NCBI RefSeq assembly: GCF_007829815.1
Contig: NZ_VIWT01000001.1
Span: 2,069,501-2,133,500 of the forward strand
Direction of reading: 5' to 3'
DNA from: Kitasatospora viridis
GTDB lineage: Bacteria > Actinomycetota > Actinomycetes > Streptomycetales > Streptomycetaceae
DNA length: 64,000 bases
Part shown: positions 8,450 to 17,588 of the stretch, piece after piece
Numbering within the stretch: position 1 is the stretch's first letter
Layout: every line of letters begins with the position of its first letter
Program-made: the position numbers and the translations under genes
The notes under the pieces: generated by a model
Seen by the model: only the letters and a program-made list of their open reading frames with translations
What the model was told of the DNA's origin: nothing
Database searches by the model: none

Positions 8450-11350
8450 CTACGGCGCGGGGCTCGGACCACCGCCGGGCCCGGTGGCCGCCGCCAGCTC
8501 CGCCATCGCCTGCTGGAGCTCCTTCTGGGCGGCGGCGTAGCCCGTCCAGTCGCCCGCCTTGAGCGCGTTCTGGCTGTCTGCGTACGCCTTCTCCACGTCG
8601 CCCGCCGCCTTCCGCACGTCCGGCGGCACCGCGGCGCCGCCCGGCGGTGCGGTGCCACCGGGCGGTGACGGCGGCCCGGCACCCGGCGCGACCGGCGTCG
8701 CCCCGGCGTCCGTCCCGAACAGCGCCCGCAGCGCGTCCGGCAGGTCGGCGGCGAAGGCCACGTCGTGGTCGCCGTAGACCGCCAGCACCTTCTGCAGCAC
8801 CGGGTACTTGGCCCCGCGCCCCTTCACGTACACCGGCTCCACTTCGAGGAACCCGCCGCCCACCGGCAGGGTCAGCAGGTTGCCGTACTGCACGTCGGAG
8901 TCGCCGCCGTTCTTCACCTGGTTGAGCCAGTACGCCGCGCCCGCGTCGGCGTTGAACTTCGACTGGGCCTGGTTCGGCCCGAGCGCGTCGGAGTCGCCGG
9001 CCACCTTGAGGATCCGGATCGTCCCGTAGTCCGGCCCGGGGTCGGAGTCCACCGCCAGGAACGCGGCCAGGTTGTCCCGGTCGGCCGGCACGAAGGTGCT
9101 GGTCAGCGAGAAGTCGGCGGCGGGGGTGCCGGGCATCCGCAGGGTCAGGTAGTACGGCGGCTGCGGCGTCCTGCGGTCGTCGGTCGGGTCCTGCGGCACC
9201 TTCCAGAGGTCGGTGCCGCTGAAGAAGGAGGCCGGGTCGGTCACGTGGTACGCGCCGAGCACCGTGCGCTGCACCTCGAACAGGTCCTGCGGGTAGCGCA
9301 GGTGCGGCAGCAGTGCGGCGGGGATCGCCGCGCGCGGCAGCACGGTGCCGGGGAACGCCTTCATCCAGGTCTTCAGCACCGGGTCCTGCTGGTCCCACTG
9401 GTAGAGCGTCACGGCGCCGGTGTAGGCGTCCACGGTGGCCTTGACCGAGTCGCGGATGTAGTTGACCTGCCCGGCCGCGGTCGGACCGGGCTGCCCGCCG
9501 AGCGAGTCCCGGGCGGCGTCGGCCAAGGTGGTCCGCGACGAGAACGGGTAGTCGTCCGAGGTGGTGTAGCCGTCCAGCACCCAGACCAGCCGGCCGCCCT
9601 CGACCACCGGGTACGGGTCGCCGTCCAGGGTCAGCCAGGGCGCCACCTTGGCCACCCGCTGCTGCGGGGTGCGGTCGTAGAGCACCCGGGCGCCCTTCCC
9701 GATCGCGCCCGAGTAGAGGAACTGCGGCTGGCCGAAGGCCGCCGCGAAGGCGGCCCGGGTGAGCGGGTCGTCCAGCGGGACCCCGCTGCCGCCCGAGTAC
9801 TGGTAGCTCTGCTGGCCGGCGTCCGAGGTGTAGTCGATCTCCCGGTTGCCGCCGTCCACCACGGCGTAGTCGGTGGTCCGCTCGCCGTAGTAGACGCGCT
9901 GCTGGAAGTCGCCGAGCGCACCGGTGGCCGGCAGCCCGGACTCGGTGAGGACCGGCTGGCCCGAGGCGTCCACCTGGTTGCCGGCGGCCGCCACCACCCC
10001 GTACCCGTGGGTGTAGGCGAAGTGGTCGTTGATCCAGCTGTGCTGCTGCACCCCGGACGGGTCCAGCTCGCGCACCCCGATCACGGTGTCCTGCACCGCG
10101 CCGGTCCTGGGGTCCGGGTAGCGGTCCACGGCCAGGGTGCTCGGGAAGCCGTAGTAGGAGCGCTGCTGCTCCAGCTGCTGGAAGGTCGGCGAGACGATGT
10201 TCGGGTCGAGCAGCCGGATCGCGCCGACGGTCCGCGCGTCCGCGGCCACCGTGCCGGCGTCGGCCGAGGCGGCCGGCGCGGTCTCGGTGGTCAGCGCGCC
10301 CGCGATGCCGTAGGCCTGCCGGGTCGCGTCGATGTTCTGCCGCAGGTAGGGCGTCTCCTTGGCCTGCTCGTTCGGCTTCACCTGGAACTGCTGCACGATC
10401 GCCGGGTAGAGCCCGCCGATCAGCACCGCCGACAGCACCATCAGCCCGAAGCCGAGCAGGGCCGGCGCCCAGGTCCGCCGCACCGGCGTGAGGAAGAAGA
10501 GGACGGCGCAGATCAGCGCCACGCAGCACAGGATGGTCTTGGCCGGCAGGAAGGCGTTGGCGTCCACGTAGCGCAGCCCGGTGTAGCCGCCGACGCCCTT
10601 CCAGGAGCCGGTCTTCACCGCCAGCGCGTACCGGTCCAGCCAGTAGGCCACCGCCTTCAGCAGCACCAGGACGCCCAGCAGCACCGCCAGGTGGCCCTGC
10701 GCCCCGGCGCTGGCCCGCCGCCCGGGCCCCTGCAGCCGCAGTCCCCCGTACAGGTAGTGCACCAGCGCCGAGGCCGGCACCGAGACCAGCACCACGCCGA
10801 ACCCGAAGCCGACCAGGAACCGGTACCAGGGCAGGTCGAAGGCGTAGAACGAGACGTCCCGGTGGAACTGCCCGTCCCGCACCCCGAACGGGGTGGCGTT
10901 GGTCCACAGCAGCCACAGCCGCCACTGCCCGGCCGCCCCCGCCCCGGCCACCCCGCCGGCCAGCAGCGCAGCGCCCAGCAGCAGCCACCGGCGCACCGGC
11001 ACGAGGCCCGTCCGGTAGCGGTCCAGGCTCTGCTGCTCGACCGACATCGCCGCCAGCGGCGGCCGCAGCCGGAAGGCCAGCCAGGCGTTCAGCGCGGTGG
11101 CCCCCGCCATCACCAGGCCGAAGACCGCGAACAGCCCGAGCTCGGTCCGCAGCCTGGTCCCGAAGACCGAGCCGTAGTGCACCGAGCGGAACCAGAGCCG
11201 GTCGGTCCAGAAGCCGGCGAAGGCCACGAAGAGCAGGAGGAGCGCCAGCAGCGCCACGCCGCCCAGCAGCACCACCCTCGTCGCCCGGGACGGGGGGCCG
11301 CCCCGGGGACGGGACGCCGGTCCCTCTCGCTCGGGCATCTGGAAGACCAA
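8450..11350 (-). CDS. UPF0182 family membrane protein
   Basis: A large (966 residue) polytopic protein of the UPF0182/COG1615 family, conserved in actinobacteria and of unknown function. The first third contains about seven hydrophobic helices (for example VVLLGGVALLALLLLF and LGLFAVFGLVMAGATAL) and the rest is a long extracytoplasmic region with family motifs such as the SLDRYR stretch and MPGTPAADFSLTSTF. The tail is rich in Pro, Gly and Ala. I chose the TTG giving MVFQMPERE because AGAGGTG lies five bases upstream; the nearby ATG four codons later has no Shine-Dalgarno. It is transcribed toward the tRNA and divergent from the PPA1309 gene. Confidence 0.85.
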   Translation of the reverse strand: MVFQMPEREGPASRPRGGPPSRATRVVLLGGVALLALLLLFVAFAGFWTDRLWFRSVHYGSVFGTRLRTELGLFAVFGLVMAGATALNAWLAFRLRPPLAAMSVEQQSLDRYRTGLVPVRRWLLLGAALLAGGVAGAGAAGQWRLWLLWTNATPFGVRDGQFHRDVSFYAFDLPWYRFLVGFGFGVVLVSVPASALVHYLYGGLRLQGPGRRASAGAQGHLAVLLGVLVLLKAVAYWLDRYALAVKTGSWKGVGGYTGLRYVDANAFLPAKTILCCVALICAVLFFLTPVRRTWAPALLGFGLMVLSAVLIGGLYPAIVQQFQVKPNEQAKETPYLRQNIDATRQAYGIAGALTTETAPAASADAGTVAADARTVGAIRLLDPNIVSPTFQQLEQQRSYYGFPSTLAVDRYPDPRTGAVQDTVIGVRELDPSGVQQHSWINDHFAYTHGYGVVAAAGNQVDASGQPVLTESGLPATGALGDFQQRVYYGERTTDYAVVDGGNREIDYTSDAGQQSYQYSGGSGVPLDDPLTRAAFAAAFGQPQFLYSGAIGKGARVLYDRTPQQRVAKVAPWLTLDGDPYPVVEGGRLVWVLDGYTTSDDYPFSSRTTLADAARDSLGGQPGPTAAGQVNYIRDSVKATVDAYTGAVTLYQWDQQDPVLKTWMKAFPGTVLPRAAIPAALLPHLRYPQDLFEVQRTVLGAYHVTDPASFFSGTDLWKVPQDPTDDRRTPQPPYYLTLRMPGTPAADFSLTSTFVPADRDNLAAFLAVDSDPGPDYGTIRILKVAGDSDALGPNQAQSKFNADAGAAYWLNQVKNGGDSDVQYGNLLTLPVGGGFLEVEPVYVKGRGAKYPVLQKVLAVYGDHDVAFAADLPDALRALFGTDAGATPVAPGAGPPSPPGGTAPPGGAAVPPDVRKAAGDVEKAYADSQNALKAGDWTGYAAAQKELQQAMAELAAATGPGGGPSPAP

Positions 11351-11483
11351 GGCGGCACCTCTGCTGTTGTGAACGGTCCGGAGCGACCCCGCGACCGCCC
11401 CCGGAAGCAACTTAACCGGCCCGCTCCCCGGCTTCCCAGTCCGCGGTACGACCGCGGTCCCGCGGCCGTGTGAGGATTGGGGC

Positions 11484-12047
11484 ATGTCCGATGTCAGCTA
11501 CACGCCCGACGGCTCCGGCACCCTGCCCGCCGCCACCCCGCTCACCCGCGCCGCCCTGGAGATCGACGAGTACGTCGCCCAACTCGGCTGGGACAAGCCC
11601 GCCCGCCTCTTCGCCCTGGTCGACAGCGCCGAGCTGCGCCGCACCGACCCGGCAGTGGCCCGGCAGCTCGGGCTGACCGCTTCGCAGGACGGCGAGCTGA
11701 CCCCGGTGGAGCAGGACGAGCTGCCGGACGGCATGGCCCTGGACGAGTTCCTCGGCACCATCGCCTGGCCGTCGGCGGTGGCGGGCTGCGCGCTGGTGGT
11801 GGAGCGGCTGATGCTCCCGCCGGGTGCCGAGAAGAGCCGCCCGGCCGGCGCCACCCAGGCCCAGCTGAACGACTGGGTGGCCAACCACCCGGCCCGCCAG
11901 GAGGTGCGGATCACCGCCGCGGTGCTGCGCGACGGCAAGCGCGAGACGGCGCTGCGGCTGCGCGAGAAGGACCTCGCCCGCGAGGTGCTGACCGGCCCCG
12001 ACCTGGTGCCGGGCCTGACCAAGGCACTGCTCGCGACCTTCGCCTGA
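11484..12047 (+). CDS. PPA1309 family protein
   Basis: A 187-residue soluble protein matching the PPA1309 family of actinobacteria (features: EIDEYVAQLGWDKPARLFALV near the start, AWPSAVAGCALVVER in the middle, and a C-terminal LVPGLTKALLATF). Function is not known. No signal peptide or membrane helix. Its promoter region is shared with the divergent UPF0182 gene, and the two are commonly neighbours in Streptomyces as far as I recall. It converges on the YlbL-like protease with a long hairpin between. Confidence 0.82.
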   Translation: MSDVSYTPDGSGTLPAATPLTRAALEIDEYVAQLGWDKPARLFALVDSAELRRTDPAVARQLGLTASQDGELTPVEQDELPDGMALDEFLGTIAWPSAVAGCALVVERLMLPPGAEKSRPAGATQAQLNDWVANHPARQEVRITAAVLRDGKRETALRLREKDLAREVLTGPDLVPGLTKALLATFA

Positions 12048-12053
12048 CGTCCC

Positions 12054-12080
12054 GTCGGGCCCCCGCGCCGGGGGCCCGAC
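12054..12080. terminator. Bidirectional hairpin terminator
   Basis: GTCGGGCCCCC and GGGGGCCCGAC form an 11-bp perfect stem with a five-base loop, between two convergent stop codons. Confidence 0.8.
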
Positions 12081-12087
12081 GCCCGGG

Positions 12088-13167
12088 TCAGCGCGGGCAG
12101 GCGGGCAGCTGCGCGTCCTGCCCGGCCCGGACCTTGCCCAGGTCGTCGAGCGCCTGCGCGAGCGTGTCCACCTTGATCAGCCGCAGCCCGCTCGGGGTGT
12201 TCTTGCTGGCCTCGGCACAGTTGTCGCTCGGGGTGAAGAAGTACCGGGCGCCGGCCTCGCGGGCCGCGATCACCTTCATCGAGATGCCGCCGATCGGCCC
12301 GACGTTGCCCTTGTCGTCGATGGTGCCGGTGCCGGCCACGAACTTGCCGCCGGTCAGGTCGGTGGGGGTCAGCTTGTCCACGATGCCGAGGGCGAACATC
12401 AGGCCGGCGCTCGGGCCGCCGACGTCCTGCAGCCCGATGTCGATCTTGAACGGGTAGTTGTGGCCGGGCGCCGCCACGATCCCGACCATCGCCTTGTCGG
12501 AGTCCGGCGCCTTGCTCGTGGTGACGGTCACCTGGGACTCGTCCGAGGGCTTGAGGGTCTCCTCGTCCTGGGCGTGCGGGACGACCGTGAAGACCACGTT
12601 CTCACCGGGCTTGTGCTTCTGGACCAGCGGACCCACCTGGGTCGGGTCGGTGACCTGGGTGCCGTCCACCGCGACGATCCGGTCGCCCGCGTGCAGCTTG
12701 CCGTCGGCCGGGCCGCCGGCCACCACCTCGGAGATCTGCACCTCGTTGCCGACCGGGATGCCCAGCTGGGTCAGCGCGGCGGTCTTGGCGCTGTCCTGCG
12801 AGGAGGCGAACTCCTCGGCGTTCTGCTGCTCGGACTGCTGCTCGGTCTGGCCCTTGGGGTAGAGGATGTCGTGCGGCACGACCAGCTGGTCGTTGGCCAG
12901 CCAGCCGACCACCACCGAGACCAGGCTGGGCTGGTAGTCGGCGCCGGTGACCTGGACCGTGGTCATGTTCAGGTGCCCGCTGGTCGGGTACGTCTGGGCC
13001 CCCGAGATGCTGATCACCGGGGTGCCGGCCTTGTCCTGCGCGCCCAGCGTGTTGTACGTCGGGCCGGGGCTCAGCTGGGTGTACGGCACCTTCAGGAGCA
13101 CCGAGACGACGAGCAGCGTTATGAGCGTCAGCGTGGCGGCGAGCATCGTCGCAGAGCGGCGTGGCAT
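12088..13167 (-). CDS. PDZ and Lon-like (S16) membrane protease, YlbL type
   Basis: A 359-residue membrane-anchored serine protease. An N-terminal helix (about 8-25) anchors it. A PDZ domain covers about 130-200 (VVAGGPADGKLHAGDRIVAVDG). The C-terminal Lon-type proteolytic domain contains the catalytic Ser in GGPSAGL near residue 250 and the catalytic Lys in GISMK near 295, so both members of the dyad are present. Bacillus YlbL relatives work in cell-envelope and division control; the substrate here is not known. It lacks an AAA domain, as expected for this subfamily. Confidence 0.9.
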   Translation of the reverse strand: MPRRSATMLAATLTLITLLVVSVLLKVPYTQLSPGPTYNTLGAQDKAGTPVISISGAQTYPTSGHLNMTTVQVTGADYQPSLVSVVVGWLANDQLVVPHDILYPKGQTEQQSEQQNAEEFASSQDSAKTAALTQLGIPVGNEVQISEVVAGGPADGKLHAGDRIVAVDGTQVTDPTQVGPLVQKHKPGENVVFTVVPHAQDEETLKPSDESQVTVTTSKAPDSDKAMVGIVAAPGHNYPFKIDIGLQDVGGPSAGLMFALGIVDKLTPTDLTGGKFVAGTGTIDDKGNVGPIGGISMKVIAAREAGARYFFTPSDNCAEASKNTPSGLRLIKVDTLAQALDDLGKVRAGQDAQLPACPR

Positions 13168-13209
13168 GGCACGACAGTACGGGACCCGGCCGGGAGCGCG
13201 CCCGCCGGG

Positions 13210-13398
13210 TCAGCGGCCCTGACGGTCCGGCACCCGGTGGCTGCCGGTGCTGCGTTCCATCGCGGCCAGGAAGCGCTGGTGCTCGGCGAGCGAGGCCCCG
13301 TCACCGGTGGCCTTCGGCGGGCGGGCCGCCCAGGCCGCCCAGAGCACGGCCAGTACTCCCGCCCCGACGGGGATCCCCAACCAGGCCAGTGCTCCCAT
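13210..13398 (-). CDS. Small single-helix membrane protein
   Basis: A 62-residue protein with one N-terminal transmembrane helix (LAWLGIPVGAGVLAVLWAAWAA is about its span, residues 4-25) and a charged cytoplasmic tail. GGGAGG precedes the ATG by five bases, and codon use fits coding DNA. It lies between the YlbL-like protease and moaE on the same strand. Function unknown; I believe homologues occur at this place in other Streptomyces. Confidence 0.7.
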   Translation of the reverse strand: MGALAWLGIPVGAGVLAVLWAAWAARPPKATGDGASLAEHQRFLAAMERSTGSHRVPDRQGR

Positions 13399-13553
13399 GT
13401 CGTCCTCCCAGCTCCGTCATGCCTATCAGCACATTAACCGGCCGGACGGAGAACGGTCCCGGAGCCATCCGGGTTACGGCGGCCCGACTGCTGCCACCCG
13501 GTGGGCGCATTCGTGTGCCCGGGTGGGCCGAACGGGGTCGGGGCCGGCGGGGC

Positions 13554-13994
13554 TCAGCAGGAGCCGGCGCCGACCCACTCCTCCTCGCCGTCGGAGAAGA
13601 CCTGGTGCTTCCAGATCGGCACCTCGTGCTTGAGGTCGTCGATCAGCTTGCGGGCCGCCGCGAAGGCCTCCGCCCGGTGCGGGCAGGAGACCGCGACGAT
13701 CACCGCGGCGTCGGTGATCTCCAGCCGGCCGACCCGGTGCACGGCGGCCAGCGCCCGCACCGGGTAGTCGGCGACCACCTTCGCGGCGATCCGCCGCATC
13801 TCCTGCTCGGCACTCGGGTGGCAGCTGTACTCCAGCGCCGCCACCGACTTGCCCCCGTCGTGGTCGCGGACCGTGCCGACGAAGATCGCCGTACCGCCCG
13901 CCGCGTCGTCGCCCACCGCCGCGTACACCTCGTCCAGCGAGAGCGGCGTCTCGCGGACCGCGAGCAGGCGGATCGGGTCGTGGTTATCGGACAT
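13554..13994 (-). CDS. moaE: Molybdopterin synthase catalytic subunit MoaE
   Basis: MoaE (146 residues, the usual length) transfers sulfur from the thiocarboxylated MoaD C-terminus to cyclic pyranopterin monophosphate to make molybdopterin. Family motifs seen are GGTAIFVGTVRDHDGG, LEYSCHPSAEQEM, HRVGRLEITDAAVIVAVSCPHRAEAF and the Lys-containing KHEVPIWKHQ near the C-terminus, which carries the active-site lysines. MoaD is not in the window; MoeZ at 46.5-47.7 kb could activate it. I start at MSDNHDP; a GTG six codons upstream is possible. Confidence 0.93.
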   Translation of the reverse strand: MSDNHDPIRLLAVRETPLSLDEVYAAVGDDAAGGTAIFVGTVRDHDGGKSVAALEYSCHPSAEQEMRRIAAKVVADYPVRALAAVHRVGRLEITDAAVIVAVSCPHRAEAFAAARKLIDDLKHEVPIWKHQVFSDGEEEWVGAGSC

Positions 13995-14072
13995 GCCACC
14001 ATCATCGGCCACCGCCCGGGCCGGGCGGCACTGTGGTTCCGCACAAGCGTCCGCCGCGCCCGGGCCGACCGG

Positions 14073-15221
14073 TCAGTAGCGGCGCCGCTTGCGGGCCCGG
14101 CGGACCAGGGCCGCCGTGCCGACCAGGGCCACCGTGGCACCGGCCGCGCCCAGGCTGGTCGCCGCCTCCTTGCCGCCGAGGCGCCGCCCGGCCACCGCGT
14201 GCTTGCCGGCCACCTGGGCCAGCAGCTCGGCCAGCACCTCCTCGTTGCTGTACCGCGGCCGCCAGCCGGCCTCGTGCAGCCGGCTGCCGGAGACCACCCA
14301 GGGGTACATGGTGTACGCCAGGTCGCCGGCCGGGGCCGGGGTCAGGCCGAGCCGGTGCAGCCGGGCCGCGGTGCCGAGCGCCAGCGAGGCGGGCAGCTCC
14401 ATCCGGCGGATCCCGGAGAGCGCCTCCACCTCCTCCTGCTCCAGCCAGCCGTCGCAGCCGACCGCCAGCTCGCCCTCCACCAGGCCGAGCGCCGCGTACT
14501 CCAGCGCCGTGGCCAGGTCGTCCAGGTGGCAGAACTGCCAGCACGGCCGGGAGCCGGCCACCACCAGCAGCCGGGGCGCCTCGAAGTGCCGGGTCAGCAC
14601 GGTGTCCACGCCGGGACCGACCACCACGGCCGGCCGCACCACGGTCACCTGCAGGCCCGGGTGGGCCCGCGGCGCCCGGTGCGCCAGCCGCTCGATCTCC
14701 AGCAGGTCGCCGACCAGGCTGGCCTCCTCGGTGGCCCGCAGCTCGGAGTCCTCGGCCAGCGGCACCTCGTTGTCCGGCAGCGCGCCGTAGACCATCGCCG
14801 AGGTGCAGAGCACCACCCGGTGCACCCCGGCCGCGGCCGCCGCCGTCACCACCGTCTGCGCCCCGCGCACGTTGTAGGCGCTGCGGGCGCGCGGGTCGGA
14901 CTCCATGCCGAGGTCCATCGCCAGGTGCACCACCACGTCGACCCCGCGCAGCCGCTCGGCCACCGCCGGGTCGCGCACGTCCAGCACCCGCCACTGCACC
15001 CCGGGCGCGTCGCCGCGCCGGTCGTCGATCGCGAGCACCTTGCGCACCCCGGGCGAGGCGACCAGCCGGGCCGCCACCCGGCCGCCCAGCACCCCCGCGG
15101 CCCCGGTGACTGCCACGGTGAGCGGCCGTCCGCCGTAGGCTGGGTGCGCGGACCCAGGGGCCACCTGGGCCTCCTCGCCTCCGGTCAGCCCAGAGCGAAC
15201 GTCCGAAGGCGGGGAACTCAC
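14073..15221 (-). CDS. NAD-dependent epimerase/dehydratase (extended SDR)
   Basis: A 382-residue extended short-chain dehydrogenase. The Rossmann nucleotide site TGAAGVLGGRVA lies at about 40-51, followed by the DVRD and VVHLAMDLG strands and an active-site segment SAMVYG. No standard YxxxK pair is obvious after it, so catalysis may be altered. The C-terminus has a hydrophobic helix (about 355-372) and ends in a strongly basic RRARKRRRY, suggesting membrane association. It is upstream of moaE with 78 bases between. Substrate unknown. Confidence 0.85.
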   Translation of the reverse strand: MSSPPSDVRSGLTGGEEAQVAPGSAHPAYGGRPLTVAVTGAAGVLGGRVAARLVASPGVRKVLAIDDRRGDAPGVQWRVLDVRDPAVAERLRGVDVVVHLAMDLGMESDPRARSAYNVRGAQTVVTAAAAAGVHRVVLCTSAMVYGALPDNEVPLAEDSELRATEEASLVGDLLEIERLAHRAPRAHPGLQVTVVRPAVVVGPGVDTVLTRHFEAPRLLVVAGSRPCWQFCHLDDLATALEYAALGLVEGELAVGCDGWLEQEEVEALSGIRRMELPASLALGTAARLHRLGLTPAPAGDLAYTMYPWVVSGSRLHEAGWRPRYSNEEVLAELLAQVAGKHAVAGRRLGGKEAATSLGAAGATVALVGTAALVRRARKRRRY

Positions 15222-15398
15222 CGGCGATCCTCCACGGTTAGCTTATGTGCGTACGTACGAGTGTCACGTACCGTCCATCCTGCCCGAGGAGAGGGCCCGG
15301 CGGTGCACCCGGCGCGGGCGAGCCCGCCGCCCTCCGACCCTGTACCTGCATTCCCGCCACAGCACCCGCGCGTGACGGCCGACCAGATCGAGGACCCA

Positions 15399-16937
15399 GT
15401 GAGCGACCTCCCCTTCGGATTCGGTGTCCCGCCCGAGGAGCCCGAGGAGGGCAAGGACAAGGGCGGCGAGCAGCAGAACGAGCCGGGTGACCGGTCCGGC
15501 GGCCAGCCGCAGTCGCCCTTCGGCTTCGGCGGCGCCAACCCGTTCGGCGCGCTGTTCGGCGCCGGCGGGCCGGGCGGTGCCGGTGCGGACAACCCGTTCG
15601 CGGCGATGATGGGCGGCCTCAACCCGAACGACCTGGGCGCCGCCTTCCAGCAGCTCGGCCAGATGCTCTCCTTCGACGGCGGCCCGGTGAACTGGCAGCT
15701 CGCCAAGGACATCGCCCGGCAGACCGTGGTCGCCGAGCAGCCCGAGGGCAAGAGCAAGGACCGCTCGGTCTCCACCGCCGAGCGCTCGGCGGTCGAGGAG
15801 TCGGTGCGCCTGGCCGAGCTCTGGCTCGACTCGGTCACCGAGTTCCCGTCCTCCTCCGCCAGCGCGGTCGCCTGGAGCCGGGCCGAGTGGATCGAGGCCA
15901 CCCTGCCGGTCTGGCAGGAGCTGGTCGACCCGGTGGCCGAGCGGGTCGGCAACGCCATGGGCGGCGTGCTGCCCGAGGAGATGCAGGCGATGGCCGGGCC
16001 GCTGATGGGCGTGATGCGCTCGATGGGCGGTGCGATGTTCGGCACCCAGATCGGTCAGGCGCTCGGCGCGCTGGCCGCCGAGGTGCTCGGCTCCACCGAC
16101 GTCGGCCTGCCGCTGGCCCCGGCCGGCAAGGCCGCGCTGCTGCCGCAGAACATCGCCGAGTTCGGCGAGGGCCTGAGCGTGCCGGCCGAGGAGGTCCGCC
16201 TCTACCTGGCCCTGCGCGAGGCCGCCCACCAGCGGCTCTTCGCCCACGTGCCGTGGCTGCGGGCGCACCTGTTCGGCGCCGTCGAGGCCTACGCCCGCGG
16301 CATCACGGTGGACTCCTCCCGGATGGAGGAGATGATGGGCCGGCTCGACCTGGAGAACCCCGAGGCGCTCCAGGAGGCGCTCGGCAACGGCCTGCTGCAG
16401 CCCGAGGACACCCCCGCGCAGAAGGCCGCGCTGGCCCGGCTGGAGACCGCGCTGGCCCTGGTCGAGGGCTGGGTGGACGCGGTGGTGCACGCCGCCGCGG
16501 AGCCGCACCTGCCGCAGTCCTCCGCGCTGCGCGAGACGCTGCGCCGGCGCCGGGCCACCGGCGGGCCGGCCGAGCAGACCTTCGCCACCCTGGTCGGCCT
16601 GGAGCTGCGGCCGCGCCGGCTGCGCGACGCCTCCCGGCTGTGGGCCTCGCTGGCCGACGCCCGCGGCGTGGAGGGCCGCGACGCGCTCTGGCAGCACCCG
16701 GACATGCTGCCCACCGCGAGCGACCTGGACGACCCGGACGGCTTCGTGCACCGGGGCGGCGAGGAGCCGGTCGAGGGCGGGCTGGACTTCGACGCGATCG
16801 ACCGGCTGCTGGGCGAGGCGGCCGGCGGCACCGCGACCGGCGGCCGCTCCGACTCCGACAGCCCTTCCGACAGCGCTTCGGACGACCCTTCCGACAGCCC
16901 CTCCGACGGTGACGACAAGGACAAGCCCGCTTCATGA
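15399..16937 (+). CDS. Zincin-like metallopeptidase family protein (PF10103 type)
   Basis: A 512-residue protein of the zincin-like, DUF2342/F420-biosynthesis-associated family found across actinobacteria. The N-terminal 90 residues are Gly/Pro-rich with FGFG and NPFGALFG repeats, the core carries the conserved LREAAHQRLFAHVPWL segment, and the C-terminus is an acidic Ser/Asp run. A canonical HExxH is not visible, so peptidase activity is uncertain. I use the GTG at 15399 (MSDLPFGFG) preceded by GAGGA; another GTG nine codons upstream is less likely. Its stop overlaps the next ATG (ATGA), so it is translationally coupled to the Nudix gene. Confidence 0.82.
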   Translation: MSDLPFGFGVPPEEPEEGKDKGGEQQNEPGDRSGGQPQSPFGFGGANPFGALFGAGGPGGAGADNPFAAMMGGLNPNDLGAAFQQLGQMLSFDGGPVNWQLAKDIARQTVVAEQPEGKSKDRSVSTAERSAVEESVRLAELWLDSVTEFPSSSASAVAWSRAEWIEATLPVWQELVDPVAERVGNAMGGVLPEEMQAMAGPLMGVMRSMGGAMFGTQIGQALGALAAEVLGSTDVGLPLAPAGKAALLPQNIAEFGEGLSVPAEEVRLYLALREAAHQRLFAHVPWLRAHLFGAVEAYARGITVDSSRMEEMMGRLDLENPEALQEALGNGLLQPEDTPAQKAALARLETALALVEGWVDAVVHAAAEPHLPQSSALRETLRRRRATGGPAEQTFATLVGLELRPRRLRDASRLWASLADARGVEGRDALWQHPDMLPTASDLDDPDGFVHRGGEEPVEGGLDFDAIDRLLGEAAGGTATGGRSDSDSPSDSASDDPSDSPSDGDDKDKPAS

Positions 16938-17512
16938 CCGCCCTGCACACCGACGCCACCGCCGCGCTCAACGACTGGGCGCCCGCCGACCCCGACCAGC
17001 AGGCGCTGCGCCGGGACTACCTGGCGCACCTGGCCGAGCGGCCCGACGGACTGTTCAAGGCCTGCCTGCCCGCGCACATCACCGCCAGCGCGCTGGTGGT
17101 CGACCCGGCCGCCGGCCGGGTGCTGCTGACCCTGCACCCCAAGGTCGGCCTCTGGCTGCAGATGGGCGGGCACTGCGAGCCGGTTGACGGCACGCTGGGC
17201 GCCGCCGCGCTGCGCGAGGCGGTGGAGGAGTCCGGGATCACGGGGCTGACCCTGCTCTCGGCCGACGGGGCGTCGGGCGGGCGGCCGGTGCCGGTCAAGC
17301 TGGACCGGCACGAGGTGCACTGCACCGGCAAGGACCAGCCGGCCAACACGCACCTGGACGTGCAGTACGTGGCGCTGGCCCCGGCCGGGGCGGTCGAGCA
17401 GATCAGCGAGGAGTCGCTGGACCTGCGCTGGTTCGGGTACGACGAGCTGCCGGAGCTCACCGACGGGTCGGTGCGCCGACTGGTCGCGCTGGCCCGGGAG
17501 CTGGTGGACTGA
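16934..17512 (+). CDS. Nudix hydrolase
   Basis: A 192-residue Nudix-fold pyrophosphohydrolase. The Nudix box is seen as GGHCEPVDGTLGAAALREAV followed by EESGI; the metal-binding REAVEE residues are intact while the first acidic position is Asp, shifted relative to the classical consensus. An N-terminal helical region of about 50 residues precedes the fold. The substrate cannot be predicted from the sequence. It overlaps the previous gene by four bases, implying a shared transcript. Confidence 0.88.
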   Translation: MTALHTDATAALNDWAPADPDQQALRRDYLAHLAERPDGLFKACLPAHITASALVVDPAAGRVLLTLHPKVGLWLQMGGHCEPVDGTLGAAALREAVEESGITGLTLLSADGASGGRPVPVKLDRHEVHCTGKDQPANTHLDVQYVALAPAGAVEQISEESLDLRWFGYDELPELTDGSVRRLVALARELVD

Positions 17513-17521
17513 CGGCCGGTC

Positions 17522-17557
17522 GGGCTGACGGGCCGCCGGATGACCTCCCGTCAGCCC
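17522..17557. terminator. Bidirectional hairpin terminator
   Basis: GGGCTGACGGG pairs with CCCGTCAGCCC across a 14-base loop, between the convergent Nudix and metallopeptidase genes. Confidence 0.72.
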
Positions 17558-17588
17558 GGCGGTCCGGTCAGCACGGGCCGCCCTCGGG

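Noticed and set aside
13161..15398. Upstream extension of the zincin-like frame by over 700 codons
   Set aside because: It runs antisense through moaE and the SDR gene; the real start is the GTG at 15399 with a ribosome site.
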